Assembly (NCBI GenBank): GCA_943736015.1
Contig: OX031058.1
Coordinates: 15,835,001 to 15,899,000, forward strand
Direction: 5' to 3'
DNA length: 64,000 nt
Source of the DNA: Tridacna crocea
Taxonomy: Eukaryota > Mollusca > Bivalvia > Cardiida > Cardiidae
Made by a program: the position numbers and the translations under genes. Below are positions 29,901-40,480 of the stretch, piece after piece; positions within the stretch are counted from its first letter, which is position 1, and each line of letters starts with the position of its first letter. The notes beneath the pieces were generated by a model that was not told where the DNA came from, did no database searches, and saw only the letters and a program-made list of their open reading frames with translations.

Positions 29901-30832
29901 CGCGAGAACCTGGAAACCTGCGTCCATGTATTTATTTTTTCATTGAGGATTTCTACGATCAATATCTGCTGACATTTCGTTCCAACCAACTCATAATTTC
30001 TAGATAAGGGGAGATTAACCATTACGTGTAGAACTACTTTTTTTCAGACGACTGTTGCGGTAATGTGTTCGCTATCATCTGGGTCCTCCCGCGCGAAAAG
30101 ACTTCTTTCTTTTTCCTTTAAATGCAATGCCTTGAAAGGAGACACCCATATCTTTACCTTATACCTTTATTAAAAGATAATACATGCCATAAAGAAGACT
30201 AGCACATTTCATAAGGAGTTTGAGCAATGATTAAAATATTCGGAATTTTGTTGATAAGTAAGGGGAAAAAGGGACCATTTCAACCTGAAATTTAGCATTT
30301 ATTATTTATGAGACTAAGGAGGCTCTTGGGAACTATCTCAGTTTATTTGTACTATCAAGAACTTGAATCTTTAGAGAACGAAATCTTATTGCAAATCCAA
30401 CGATTGTTTTTTTACACAAGAAATCTAACATTTTTCTTTTTTCCCCAAGTTCATTGAAACTTGTAGAGATCGTCTACTGTAATTGAAGCTATAGGCCTAT
30501 TCACTATACAATGGAATCAAAAGCGATAGTCGGGGGGGGGGGGGGGGGGGGGGTGAAGGGGGGGACGTCATTCTTACAGCCATATTTCCTAAATTCTGTT
30601 ATGCAATGATAATATCATCCTAAAGACCCTGAATTCAAACGTGTTTGGATGGGAAGAAGAAAGGCATTTCTTGTCCTTTTCCATTCTTCTGAATTCACAA
30701 AAGGTGTTCAATTTACTTCAAAAGGAAATGCTTCTATTTCCCCCAAGTTTTGTGTAACTGCTTATTATTAGCCTTGTCAACATGATGCAGTTATTTCAAA
30801 CAAACGCCACTATTTCACACTATGTCAAATAC
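29901..30832. other. Unassigned 0.9-kb spacer
   Basis: Contains a run of 22 G (30532-30553) followed by GGGGGGA, and weak A-like scraps at about 30660-30760 (CTTTTCCATTCTTC). No coding signal. Confidence 0.5.
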
Positions 30833-31094
30833 GGCCTGCTTCACGCGAAAAGAGGCATTCAGACATTTGCCTAAAGTGTCGTCTCGAATCAGCCTGCGCA
30901 GGCTAATCCGATACGACACTTTCCGTTTTTATGTAATTTTCTGTTTGCACAAGTCTTTTGAAGTTCCTCTGAAGGACAATTCTAATGTAGTGGTAAAGTG
31001 GCTTCTCGGATTAGCCTGCGCTAAGTGCGCAGGCTGATCCGAGACGTCACTTTACGCAAATATCCGAATACCCCGTTTCGCGTGCTGAAAGCCA
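30833..31094. mobile_element. B-family double-hairpin MITE
   Basis: GGCCTGCTTCACGCGAAAAG to CCCGTTTCGCGTGCTGAAAG. The first hairpin has lost its middle (CAGCCTGCGCAGGCTAATC, no loop); the second is GATTAGCCTGCGCTAAGTGC. Confidence 0.9.
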
Positions 31095-31204
31095 TATGGA
31101 AACCAAGGATCTCCTTTCCTTCAAACACTTATCAGCATCATACCTAGTAATAGCTGATTATAAATAGTCCGAATCTTTCAGCCTAGTATAGAACTAGGTC
31201 ATCC

Positions 31205-31437
31205 TTAACTCTATAACCCAAAGCCATTACAAAAATTTGGTCTAGGCCAAAGTGAAAGCATTTGCAAACGACGCAGAACGTGTATCATACGATGATTTCG
31301 GTCTTTCCCATGGTAGAAAACATTGTGGGAATAAGAGAAAATGCTTGTTATTAGCATTTTCTCCTTTTACCACAATGTCTTTAATAGTCTTCATTCTCAG
31401 GGTCGTTTAAACTCAGGATTGTGTTGTAAAAGGTTAA
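31205..31437 (-). mobile_element. A-family MITE
   Basis: TTAACTCTATAACCCAAAGC (eroded inverted end) to GTGTTGTAAAAGGTTAA; core tip TGCTTGTTATTAGCA. Confidence 0.85.
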
Positions 31438-31565
31438 AAGATATGTAAGTTTCCAACGGCAGTGACGGAGAGACCATATTTGTTTTTAGCTAAAAATCTG
31501 AGAACTACCAAAAAAAAATAGTGAGGTTCAATTCACCTGCATATAGATACAGCTGTGATGCCCCA

Positions 31566-32027
31566 TGTATATAGAGGACATTTGTTTTTTTCGGTGAAAG
31601 ATCGAAATTTATTTCATCGAGTGGACACCATCGGTAATATTTTCACGAGTGGCGCAGCGACGAGTGAAATTATTACCGATGGTGTTCACGAGATGATATA
31701 AATATCGATCTTTCATCGAAAAAAACAAATACAATATTTATTTCATTCTTTTAACCCTTTCTTGGAGGAGCTTTATCAAAATCCAGCTGTTCTTTTCCGT
31801 TATTCCTCGTGGCGTACCCATCCCGCATAGCAACGCATTACAATATTACGTAAAGCGCGAGAAATGTAATGTAAATGACGTCATATTTCCATCTGGTTGT
31901 AAGGAATGCGCAATTAACCTAGGCAACAAGAACACGAAAATCGGTATTTTCACTGGTGGTACTAGTGTAAGATCGAAAAATATTTTCAGTGCTATTTCTC
32001 GATATCCTACGGAAAGCATGAAATAAT
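31566..32027 (+). mobile_element. E-family bipartite element (complete)
   Basis: TATAGAGGACATTTGTTTTT to GGAAAGCATGAAATAA; both the hairpin and the distal half are present. A minus-strand ORF 31846-32139 is incidental. Confidence 0.88.
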
Positions 32028-32036
32028 TGTGACTAT

Positions 32037-32112
32037 TCTGAAAACATAATGGTATCAGGAGTAATTTCTCGTTATAAGCAACAGCTCCTTTTCCCTTGAC
32101 ATGCTTTCCATA
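32037..32112. mobile_element. A-related hairpin scrap
   Basis: GGAGTAATTTCTCGTTATAAG and AACAGCTCCTTTTCCCTTGA, between E and B copies. Confidence 0.4.
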
Positions 32113-32117
32113 TTGCT

Positions 32118-32376
32118 TACAAAAAGCGAAAAGGGGCATTCAGACATTTGCGTAAAGTGTCGTCTCAGGTCAGCCCGTGCAGTCCGCGCAGGCTAATCCG
32201 AAACGGCACTTTACGACTACATTAGATTTTGTGCTACGATAGACTTGTGCGAAACTGAAAATTAGATTAAAACGGAAAGTGTCGTTTCGGATTAGCCTGC
32301 ACGGAGTTTGCAGGCTGATCCGAAAAGACACTTTACGCAATTGTCCGAATATCCCTTTTCGCGTGTTGCGGGCCAT
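32118..32376. mobile_element. B-family double-hairpin MITE
   Basis: GCTTACAAAAAGCGAAAAGG to CCTTTTCGCGTGTTGCGGGC; hairpins CAGGTCAGCCCGTGCAGTCC and GGATTAGCCTGCACGGAGTT. Confidence 0.9.
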
Positions 32377-32893
32377 AATTATTATTCCATAAGACTAATG
32401 GTTCCTTTCCATTCAAATATTCTCCATACTCTGCCGCATGCAAACTGTGACTGATTTTTAAGGGTGTACGTGAGTCCCTTTATTTCCATACAAACCTTAT
32501 TAAGTCAGGAGAAATGGCTGCAAATTGCAAGGTTTGCAATGACTAAAATTGTTTCCTACCAAATCATCTGCAGTGTAAATACAAGATTCCTTTGCCGCAT
32601 CGCGGCTGATTGCTAAAATCTTTACCACACCAGAAAATCTTAGACTGGTCCATCTAGACTTGCGCGTTCAGACGTGGACTAGCTCTCTACATGAAAGGCT
32701 CTGAGTTCTGGTGGCATTTTTGCATCACGCAAAATTTCAAATTATGAAACTTGATATGTTTTGAAACTTTTCGCTCACGACATGCATGTCTTTAGATGAA
32801 ATTCTTGCACGTAAAATCCAAATCTAATGTACTCGATTCATTCTGGTTTTTTTTTATATACATGTACAAGATAATCAATTGGTTATGTGTTAT
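32377..32893. other. Spacer with repeat scraps
   Basis: CTTTACCACACCAGAAAATC and TTAGACTGGTCC (32619-32653) are a fragment of an A end. TTTGCATCACGCAAAATTTC followed by AAATTATGAAACTTGATATG (32724-32762) recurs at about 36177-36215, a short dispersed repeat. Confidence 0.5.
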
Positions 32894-33123
32894 ATTAAGC
32901 CATTACCACACAATCCCTACTTTTGACGCCCCTGAGAAAGAAGGCTGTAGAAAACATTGTGGGAAAAGGAGAAAATGCTGGTAACCAGCATTTTCTCCTT
33001 TTCCCGCAACGTTTTCAACCCTTCACAAAACAAATTTCAAATTTTCAGTCACTTTTATTTTGTCGTCTGCAAATGCTGTCTATTGGGACAAACCTAAAAT
33101 TTTGTCGTTTGGTAATTAGTTAA
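32894..33123 (+). mobile_element. A-family MITE (complete)
   Basis: TTAAGCCATTACCACACAAT to GTTTGGTAATTAGTTAA, with the 66-codon family ORF on the plus strand (32923-33123). Confidence 0.93.
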
Positions 33124-33238
33124 AAATACCACACAAAACCAATCCATTATCCTATTATTTTTCCCCTCAATTCATCTTCTTTTATTCTAATAATTATCAA
33201 GAATGCTACAATATAAGCAATATAAAAACATAGTAGTT

Positions 33239-33520
33239 CCGGTGTAATGCAGAGAAATGACTCTCCCCTACAAAATGACCCGGGTCATTATTCTACGAAG
33301 AGAAATAACCCTATCATTTCGCTACGTAGAGGAATGACCTGGGTCAGTATTCTACGTAGAGAAATGACCCCAGAGAAATAACCCTATCATTTCTCTACGC
33401 AGAATATTGACCCGGGTCATTCCTCTACGTAGAGAAATGACCCATGGACATTTCCTCTACTTAGAGAAACGACCCATGGGTCATTTTGTAGGGGAGGGTC
33501 ATTTCTCTGCATTACACCGG
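33239..33520. mobile_element. F element: alternating palindromes
   Basis: A 282-bp element whose ends CCGGTGTAATGCAGAGAAAT and ATTTCTCTGCATTACACCGG are perfect complements and continue into CCCCTACAAAATGACC. The interior alternates two self-complementary words, CTACGTAG and TGACCCGGGTCA (or TGACCCATGGGTCA), in AGAGAAATGACCC contexts. The whole is nearly one palindrome made of small palindromes. A second copy is at 43312. No target duplication is visible. Confidence 0.88.
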
Positions 33521-33622
33521 CAATCATTCTGTTACTATATCTTCATTTGTGATGATATAATAATCATCACTATATAATGGTGTTATTCACAACGAAGTTA
33601 CAGAAATTTACTGATAGGAATA

Positions 33623-34076
33623 CATAGAGAATATTTGTTTTTTTCGGTGTAAGATCGAAATTTATTTCATCGAGTGGACCCCATCGGTAATATTTTCACG
33701 AGTGGCGCAGCCACGAGTGAAAATATTACCGATGGTGTTCACGAGATGAAATAAATTTCGATCTTTCACCGAAAAAAACAAATATTCTATTTATTTTATG
33801 CTTTTAACCCTTTCTGGGAGGTGTTTTATCAAAATTCCGTACAGTTCTTTTCCCTTATTCCCCGTGGCGTACCCCTCCCGCATAGCAACGTTACGTCAAG
33901 CGCGTGAAATGTAAGGTACATGACGTCATATTTCCCATCTGGTTGTTAGGCACGCGCAATTTACCTAGGCAACAAGAACGTGAAAATCGGTATTTTCACT
34001 GGTGGTACCAGTGTAAGATCGAAAAATATTTTCACTGCCATATCTCGATATCCTTCCGGAAAGCATGAAATAAAAT
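33623..34076 (+). mobile_element. E-family bipartite element (complete)
   Basis: CATAGAGAATATTTGTTTTT to GGAAAGCATGAAATAAAATA; the hairpin centre GAGTGGCGCAGCCACGAGTG is perfect. Confidence 0.9.
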
Positions 34077-34096
34077 AAATTCATAGTATTATATAC

Positions 34097-34578
34097 ACCC
34101 CCCACAACGTACGTCAGTGTGACGTCACTGGTAGTGATATCGGACCCTTGTTATAAAGTCAGTGTACGTGTTTGGTAAGACTGGTTTTTTTTTTTTGGTA
34201 CTCGTTCCTTTAAATGATCTGAAAAAGTCTTTAGACCTCCAAAGCGTACAATGCCTAGGGACTTTGTTTTTTGTCAAAGCTTTTGTTAACTAATAATAAT
34301 AATGGAATAGACTTCGACCAACTATTAAAACCCAATCACTATTTGATATTTGGTCAAAGTGTTTGTGCATATAGACATCTGCTTCCTGTCTAAAATATCA
34401 GAATATTAAATGTATTCATCTAATGTCTTTGATAAATACATGAGAGTCTTTGTAGTCCATTTGTATCCACCCAAGCTAGCCTCATTCTATCTTCATATCG
34501 TACTTACTTTTCAATATGGCGGACATAAGTTATGAAAATGCCCAGGTCCGATATCACTTCCTGTGACGTAGGTTGTTA
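34097..34578. mobile_element. L element with CRE-containing inverted ends
   Basis: The left end ACAACGTACGTCAGTGTGAC, GTGATATCGGACC mirrors the right end GGTCCGATATCACTTCCTGT, GACGTAGGTTGT; about 40 bp, imperfect. It includes a full TGACGTCA palindrome at the left and ATATGGCGGACATAAG near the right. About 480 bp; single copy. Confidence 0.65.
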
Positions 34579-34621
34579 CCCTTGTATATACCTAGCAGTG
34601 AAATCATGGTATTTTCCAGTG

Positions 34622-34660
34622 TAATAAATTTTGATATCATCACTATAGTGACGATATCAA
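34622..34660. repeat. Short palindrome
   Basis: TTGATATCATCACTATAGTGACGATATCAA: 14-bp arms with one mismatch, centred on CTATAG. Confidence 0.65.
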
Positions 34661-34900
34661 CTTTCACTTTCACTTTCTGCCATAATTTAGGAACTACTTT
34701 TTTCCATTAAGCAATTATAGATAGTGTTAATTTTAAGTTCTATATTTTCAACCAGACAATCCAACTTCTTTTCTCAGTTCTGTTCTTTTAAATTATGTAT
34801 TAATCCGCACTATGACCCTGATTTCTTCTCTCTATCCAAAGTATTGATTTCGACTTTCAAACGAAAAATTAAAAATAATAATGTTAATAAGGTATTAAAT
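34661..34900. other. Unassigned spacer
   Basis: AT-rich; a 60-codon ORF without recognisable motif. Confidence 0.4.
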
Positions 34901-35060
34901 AAATAGAATAATCAGCTGGTTATTTTTGATATGAAAAATATCTCACTTGGATGCGTCGTAATGCGTTAAAAAAAAAACTCTGTGCACTCGTTTTTTCAAC
35001 GCCTAACAAGGCATCCTCGTGAGATATTTTTCATATAAACCAGTTGATTATCCTCTATTT
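34901..35060. mobile_element. K element, short MITE
   Basis: Ends AAATAGAATAATCAGCTGGT and CCAGTTGATTATCCTCTATTT are inverted; further in, ATATGAAAAATATCTCAC and GTGAGATATTTTTCATAT pair perfectly. About 160 bp. Confidence 0.75.
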
Positions 35061-35087
35061 ATTATCCCTTAGGCTATTAAGTGCTAC

Positions 35088-35177
35088 TCACTGTGTAGAT
35101 CAAGACAGCACTGCACAGAATGTGAACAGAACGTGCTGTCTGATATTGAGCCTGCACTGTCAGATAAGGAGACATAT
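35088..35177 (-). mobile_element. C-family hairpin
   Basis: GTGTAGATCAAGACAGCACTG pairs with ACGTGCTGTCTGATATTGAG; then CACTGTCAGATAAGGAGACATA. Confidence 0.75.
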
Positions 35178-35182
35178 TTCTT

Positions 35183-35411
35183 TTAACCCATTATCGTACA
35201 ACCCCTACTTTTGACGACCCTGAGAAAGAAGCCTTTAGAAAACATTGTGGAAAAAGGAGAAAATGCTGGTCACCAGCATTTTCTCCTTTTCCCACAATGT
35301 TTTCTACACTTCTCAAAACAAATTTCATATTTTCGGCCACTTTTATTTTGTCGTCTGCAAATGCTTTCGATTTGGATAAACCTAAAATTTTGTCGTTTGG
35401 TAATGAGTTAA
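35183..35411 (+). mobile_element. A-family MITE (complete)
   Basis: TTAACCCATTATCGTACAAC to GTTTGGTAATGAGTTAA; core tip GGTCACC; family ORF 35211-35411. Confidence 0.94.
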
Positions 35412-35516
35412 ACTACCTTTTTGGTTTATACTGTCGGTTTAAACGTTTCATTCCACTTGTATAGTAGGATAAGGATTAACTAAAATCACCTTAATCTTTA
35501 CCACACTATCCCGAAT

Positions 35517-35746
35517 TTAACCCTTTACCCCATAAGGCATTTCTATGGCATCCCTAATTGACCCTATTTAACAGCAAGGATGAAGCCGTTTCTTATGTGT
35601 AAATGACACCTTTTGATAGCATAGAAAAAAATTGTGACAAAAGGTGAAATTGCTCGTCACGAGCAATTTCACCTTTTGCCACAATGTTTTCCAAAGGCTC
35701 CTACTAGCAATGTATAGAAATGAGTATCTATGGAGTAAAGGGTTAA
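35517..35746 (+). mobile_element. H-family TTAA MITE nested in A
   Basis: TTAACCCTTTACCCCATAAG to GTATCTATGGAGTAAAGGGTTAA, 230 bp. The core is related to A but distinct: AATTGTGACAAAAGGTGAAA, TTGCTCGTCACGAGCAA and mirror. The spacers ACAGCAAGGATGAAGCCG and TTTCTTATGTGTAAATGACA are not found in A. It sits in a TTA(A) of the host element corresponding to the CCGAGTTTTAACGACC seen intact at 46048. A second copy, inverted, is at 38443. Confidence 0.9.
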
Positions 35747-35863
35747 ATGACATGAAAGAAGAAAGCTTTTGAAGACATTGTGGAAAAGGTAGAAAATACT
35801 GGTTCACAACAGTTTCTACTTTACCCATATCATTTTCTATCCTTACATAGATAAATTTCAGTT

Positions 35864-36080
35864 GTAATTCTTCACTAAACAACCAAATTTTAGACTTTTC
35901 CAAATTGAGAGCATTTGTAAACGTGACTCAAAAATTGAAACTTGCCTTATGAAGAGTAGAAAACATTGTGGGAAAGGGGGGAAATGCTCGTAACCAGCAT
36001 TTCCCCTTTTTCCGACAATATTTTTAATAGGCGTCTTCCTCTGGGTCGTAAAAACCAGGAATTGGCTGGTAAAGGGTTAA
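35864..36080 (-). mobile_element. A-family MITE nested in A
   Basis: GTAATTCTTCACTAAACAAC to GGCTGGTAAAGGGTTAA; the core is GGGGGGAAATGCTCGTAACCAG. It lies in the distal spacer of the host A element. Confidence 0.85.
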
Positions 36081-36153
36081 GTCAAATTTACTTTGTCGTA
36101 TTCAGCTTTCAGTTTGGATGGTTCAAAATTTTGTCGTCTGGTAAAGTGTTTAA

Positions 36154-36710
36154 CAGTTATAAGCTGTTACATATTTTTGCATCATACAACATCTCAAATT
36201 ATTAAACTTGATATGTTATGGATTTTTCTCTCTATGTTTTTTTAAAACATGTCGTCACGACATTTGAACCCAAAGGAAGTTCCTGCTCGCACTATTCTAG
36301 CTGTTTGTATGTTCACAATTTTTCACGAACTGAGATGTTTACGCAACAAAAAGCTACGTTTTTAGATTTTTTAAAAACAAAAAGCATCTCAAAATATAAA
36401 ATGCGATATGTTGAGAAACTCTCCATGATATCGCGACGAGCAGTTCCAGCCACCGGATGTCCATTAATAATGCAAATGCATGGCCAGTAATACAAGGGTC
36501 TTGAGTTCGAATTGCGAGTGAATCCAAACTCTGTCCGAGAAAAAAAAAGACCCAATAGCGGCCAATTTGTTGACAATCCCATGTATAAAATACAGATAAA
36601 AATTGCCGTTTGGTAAAGAGTTAAAGAGGAGATGAAATAAGGTTATAGTCAACTGTCAATAATAAATATCAAAACTAAAATTAAATATCAAAACTAGAAA
36701 TTATCTCTTT
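36154..36710. other. Spacer with a possible SINE relic
   Basis: The short repeat TTTTTGCATCATACAACATC (36174-36193) matches 32724. At 36488-36520, CAAGGGTCTTGAGTTCGAATTG resembles a tRNA B box, so 36440-36600 may be a worn tRNA-derived SINE. GCCGTTTGGTAAAGAGTTAA (36604-36623) is a bare A-family end. Confidence 0.4.
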
Positions 36711-38310
36711 TTAGCTCACCTGAGCACAACGTGCTCAAGGGGAGCTTTTAGGATCACCCGGTGTCCGTCGTCCGTCGTGTATCGTGCGTCGTCAACAAAT
36801 CTTTAAACATCAACTCCTCCTAAACCGCTGGGCCGATTTGGACCAAACTTGCCTGGAATGTTCCTTGGGAGGTTCTCTTTCAAAATTTGTTCACAGAATT
36901 TGATTCCGTCAGAAACTCTGGTTGCCATGGCAACCAAATGGAATTTTCTAAGAAATTCTTTAAAAATCTTCTTCTCTGAAACTGCAGGTCAGATTTTGAA
37001 ATAATTTCACAGAGATGTTCCTTGAGTGACCCTTTTCAAAAATTGTTCTCGAAATTTTGATCCGTCAAGAAACATGGCTCTGGTGAATGGGGGCTTCTTG
37101 CACTATATAGAAATGAAGAAATTCTTTAAAATTCTTCTTCTCAGAAACCTCTGGTCAGATTTTGAAATAATTTTTCAGGGATGTTCCTTGGGTGACCTTT
37201 TTAAAAATTTGTTCGCGAAATCTTGATCCACAAAGAAACGTGGCTCTGGTGAATGGGGGCTTCTTGCACTATAGAGAAATGAAGAAATTCTTTAAAATTC
37301 TTCTTCTCAGAAATCTCTGGTCAGATTTTGAAATTATTTCTCAGGGATGTTCCTTGGGTTACCCTTTTAAAAAATTGTTCGCGAAATCTTGATCCACCGG
37401 GAAACGTGGCTCTGGTGAATGGGAGCTTCTTGCACTAAATAGAAATGAAGAAATTCTTTAAAATTCTTCTTCTCAGAAACCTCTGGTCAGATTTTGAAAT
37501 AATTCCTCAGGGATGTTCCTTGGGTGACCCTTTTAAAAAATTGTTCGCAAAATCTTGATCCACCGAGAAACATGGCTCTGGTGAATGGGGGCTTCTTGCA
37601 CTATACAGAAATGAAGAAATTCTTGAAAATTCTTCTTCTCTGAAACGGCTGGTCAGATTTTGAAATAATTTCACACAGACGTTTTTTGGGCGACCCTTTT
37701 CAAAAACTGTTCGCGGATTTTTGATCCAGCAAGAAACATGGCTCTGGTGAATGGGGGCTACTTGTACTATATGGAAGTGGAGAAATTCTTGAAAATTCTT
37801 CTTCTCTGAAACGGCTGGTCAGATTTTAAAATAATTTCACAGCAATGTTCCTTGGGTGACCCTTTTCAAAATTTGTTCGCAAAAATTTGATCCGTCAAGA
37901 AAATTGGCTCTGGTGAATGGGGGCTATTTGCATTATATAGACATGAAGAAATTCTTGAAAATTCTTCTTCTCTGGAACCGGTTGTCAGATATTAAAATAA
38001 TTTCACAGAAATTTTCCTTGAAGGACCCTTTTAAAAAATGTTCAAGAAATTTTGATAGGTCAAGAAACATGGCTCTGGTGAATGGCGGCTACTTGCACTA
38101 TACGGAAATTAAGATACTCCTAAAAATTCTTCTTTTCTGAAACTGCTGGTCAGATTTTGAAAGGACTTTTACATGTGACCTTTTGAAAATTGCTTGGCAA
38201 AATAATGATTTTGTTTCCAGTGTTTCAATACCTCAAAAAAAAAAAAAATGGTTATGGTCCTCTCAAAAATTCAGGTGAGCAATCCAGGGCCATTTTGGCC
38301 CTCTTGTTTT
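36711..38310 (+). mobile_element. G element with internal 166-bp tandem repeats
   Basis: Starts TTAGCTCACCTGAGCACAAC, GTGCTCAAGGGGAGCTTTTA, GGATCACCCGGTGTCCGTCG and ends AGGTGAGCAATCCAGGGCCA, TTTTGGCCCTCTTGTTTTA. AGCTCACCTGAGC and GTGAGC are partly mirrored at the two ends. Between about 36940 and 38160 lie about eight repeats of a roughly 166-bp unit (ATTCTTCTTCTCAGAAACC, GTCAGATTTTGAAATAAT, TGTTCCTTGGGTGACCC, ATGGCTCTGGTGAATGGGGG). Each unit gives a 60-90 codon ORF (for example MALVNGGFLHY), but 166 is not a multiple of three, so there is no continuous protein. A second copy starts at 63568. Confidence 0.85.
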
Positions 38311-38442
38311 AGTACTTGTTAGCGCTTCCACGATTTTTGCAGCAGACTGCTTATAAAAAGAGCCGACGATAAACAGTGACAAAGGTTTATTACATAAATA
38401 GCAAATTTCTGCCACAAGATACAAGATAACTCTCGCGATAGT

Positions 38443-38661
38443 TTAACCCTTTACTCCATAAATACTCATTTCTACACATTGCTTTTGGAAAACATTGTGG
38501 CAAAAGGTGACATTGCTCGTGACGAGCAATTTCACCTTTAGTCACAATGTTTTCTATGGTATCAAAAGGTGTCATTTACACATAAGAAACGGCTTCATCC
38601 TTGCTGTTATTTAGGGTCAATTAGAGATGCCACAGACATGCCTTATGGGGTAAAGGGTTAA
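38443..38661 (-). mobile_element. H-family TTAA MITE
   Basis: TTAACCCTTTACTCCATAAA to GCCTTATGGGGTAAAGGGTTAA: the reverse orientation of 35517-35746. Core TTGCTCGTGACGAGCAA. Confidence 0.92.
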
Positions 38662-39428
38662 AAGAACTATCGTGATGAGACAAGCTTCCTAGGAATATTT
38701 TCTGGGTAATACACAGTTTTACGATAAAAATAAAGCGATACTTCTGACTGTTATCACGATTATTTTTTTACATGTGTGCCCAAAACTGACATTCAGGGTA
38801 TCTATAATTATATATTCGGAATACTTATATCTCAAACTTGATGATTTTCCTTTTCTTGAATGACTTTAAAGTTGTACGTAAGATGTGTTTCAAGTGGTCT
38901 TTGTGTTTAACAGATTTCCGTTCATTTCATCTGCAAATTAAGCTACAATTGTAAATAATTCGAACTAAATGCAATTTTTCAAAGTAAAAAACTACCAAGA
39001 TCATCCAAATGGTGAATCTATTTCCTATATGTCAAGATACTTTACTCTCGAATGTCAGCGTCGTGCATGATACGGAAATTTTACGTTAAATTATTTTCTA
39101 GATAACAAGGTTTGTCGTGATTTTTTTTTTTCAGAAAATTTTTCACTATCTAGATAAAATTTCCAAGAAACTTTGATTTATCGCAATAGGTTTTTTTTTT
39201 TCAATAAGTATTGTGATATTTATCCTGTATCTCATGGCAGAGATACGCCATCATACATTTACTCTAGTTTTCGCGTTTACGTAATCTTGCAATGCGTTCT
39301 TATATGAAGACGGGTTCGCCACTAAAGATTACAGAAGAAACTGTACCGAATTTAAAACGAAAGTTTCAACAAAACAGGCAGTTAAAAGCATGAAATAAAA
39401 AATAAAAAGGATAGATTTCCGTGGTATC
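38662..39428. other. Unassigned 0.77-kb spacer
   Basis: AT-rich with T-runs; no ORF or shared repeat. Confidence 0.45.
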
Positions 39429-39562
39429 TTTTTTTAGATTCGGTGAAAGATCATCGAGTGAACATCATCGGTCATATATTCACGAGCAGGCAGTCACTCG
39501 TAAATATATTACCGATGATGTTCAATCGATGAAATAAAAATCGATTTTTCACCGATAAAAAT
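39429..39562 (+). mobile_element. E-family hairpin only, old
   Basis: TTCGGTGAAAGATCATCGAG, GAACATCATCGGTCATATAT pairs with ATATTACCGATGATGTTCAA, TCGATTTTTCACCGA. The distal half of E is absent, showing that the hairpin half can exist alone. Confidence 0.75.
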
Positions 39563-40164
39563 TTCTTTACTTATGTTACGTAGGGAAAGGGTCATCATTC
39601 CTCATAATATTTTTTCGTCGATTAATTAGAATCATTATCATTACCTCCAAGTGATCTATAGAGAAATAGAGAAGGGAGATAAACCAAATGGAAAAAGAGA
39701 AATTAATGCAGTAGCGCCAATAGTTTACGAAGTCTGTTTCTAACAAAGTTTATTTCAAGAGTTACCAAAAGCTACTGGAGGGCGTCATCAGACTTTGAAA
39801 AAAAAAGACCATATCTGCTATCTGAAAATTATGCTGTGGGTGTCCATAAGAATATGTTTCGATGGGACAGTTCTAAAAAGTGCAGTCAATATTGGTTCTT
39901 ACTAGATTAAGGGAAAAAAAGATAAAAATGAACTCAGAAACAATATACTCGACATATATTAAGATTTTGGGGTTTGACTTTGAAACATAGGCGCGGAGAA
40001 ACAAAAACACCATTTCCACACACTGCTGGCTTTGACAAATGTGGTTGCAACTGCCTGTGACACAAATATATCTCCTATGACACATTGGGTTTTTGTTTTG
40101 TTTAAATGTCTTGAGCTCTAAATAAATGCAGCATAAATTTTCATTCAGTAAAAGAAATTACCGC
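39563..40164. other. Unassigned 0.6-kb spacer
   Basis: Minus ORF 39873-40085 (70 codons) lacks recognisable motifs. Confidence 0.4.
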
Positions 40165-40312
40165 ATTCACCAACCAGTCAAAATTGCATTCTTAGCCTAA
40201 TTCTAAATCTAGAAAGTAACATAACTCATAATTGGCTAAATTAGCCAATCAGAAATACCGCTTTTTAGAAAAAAAAAACACGACAATTAAACGGAGAATG
40301 CGAATTAGAATG
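40165..40312. mobile_element. I-family foldback, old
   Basis: GCATTCTTAGCCTAATTCTA, AAAGTAACATAACTCATAATTGGCT pairs with AGCCAATCAGAAATACC and GAGAATGCGAATTAG. Confidence 0.65.
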
Positions 40313-40480
40313 ATAAAAAACCGGTGCATATGCCAGTTTCTACTGTGACACATACGCACAAACTTTCTTGAATATGTTCGCAAGGGGAAAAAACACAAAT
40401 ATGTTCTTGGCATACATTTACATGTATTTGGTAAAAAGAATCTGACATAAATTGGCTCTCAAGGTAAAATTCTACAGTAT

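Larger units (their letters stand above)
35491..36153 (+). mobile_element. A-family MITE split by two nested insertions
   Basis: Outer pieces: 35491-35516 (TTAATCTTTACCACACTATC, CCGAAT), 35747-35863 (ATGACATGAAAGAAGAAAGC, core with CATTGTGGAAAAGG, to AAATTTCAGTT), and 36081-36153 (GTCAAATTTACTTTGTCGTA to GTCTGGTAAAGTGTTTAA). Read across the gaps, these give one ordinary A element. The gaps are filled by an H element (35517-35746) and a second, oppositely oriented A element (35864-36080). Confidence 0.85.

Noticed and set aside
36440-36600. Clear SINE copy
   Set aside because: Only a B-box-like TTGAGTTCGAATTG is visible; no A box or body matches the other SINEs well enough.
37026-38140. Repeat protein with MALVNGGFLHY units
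   Set aside because: The 166-bp period breaks frame at each unit, so the ORFs are separate and incidental to the G element.
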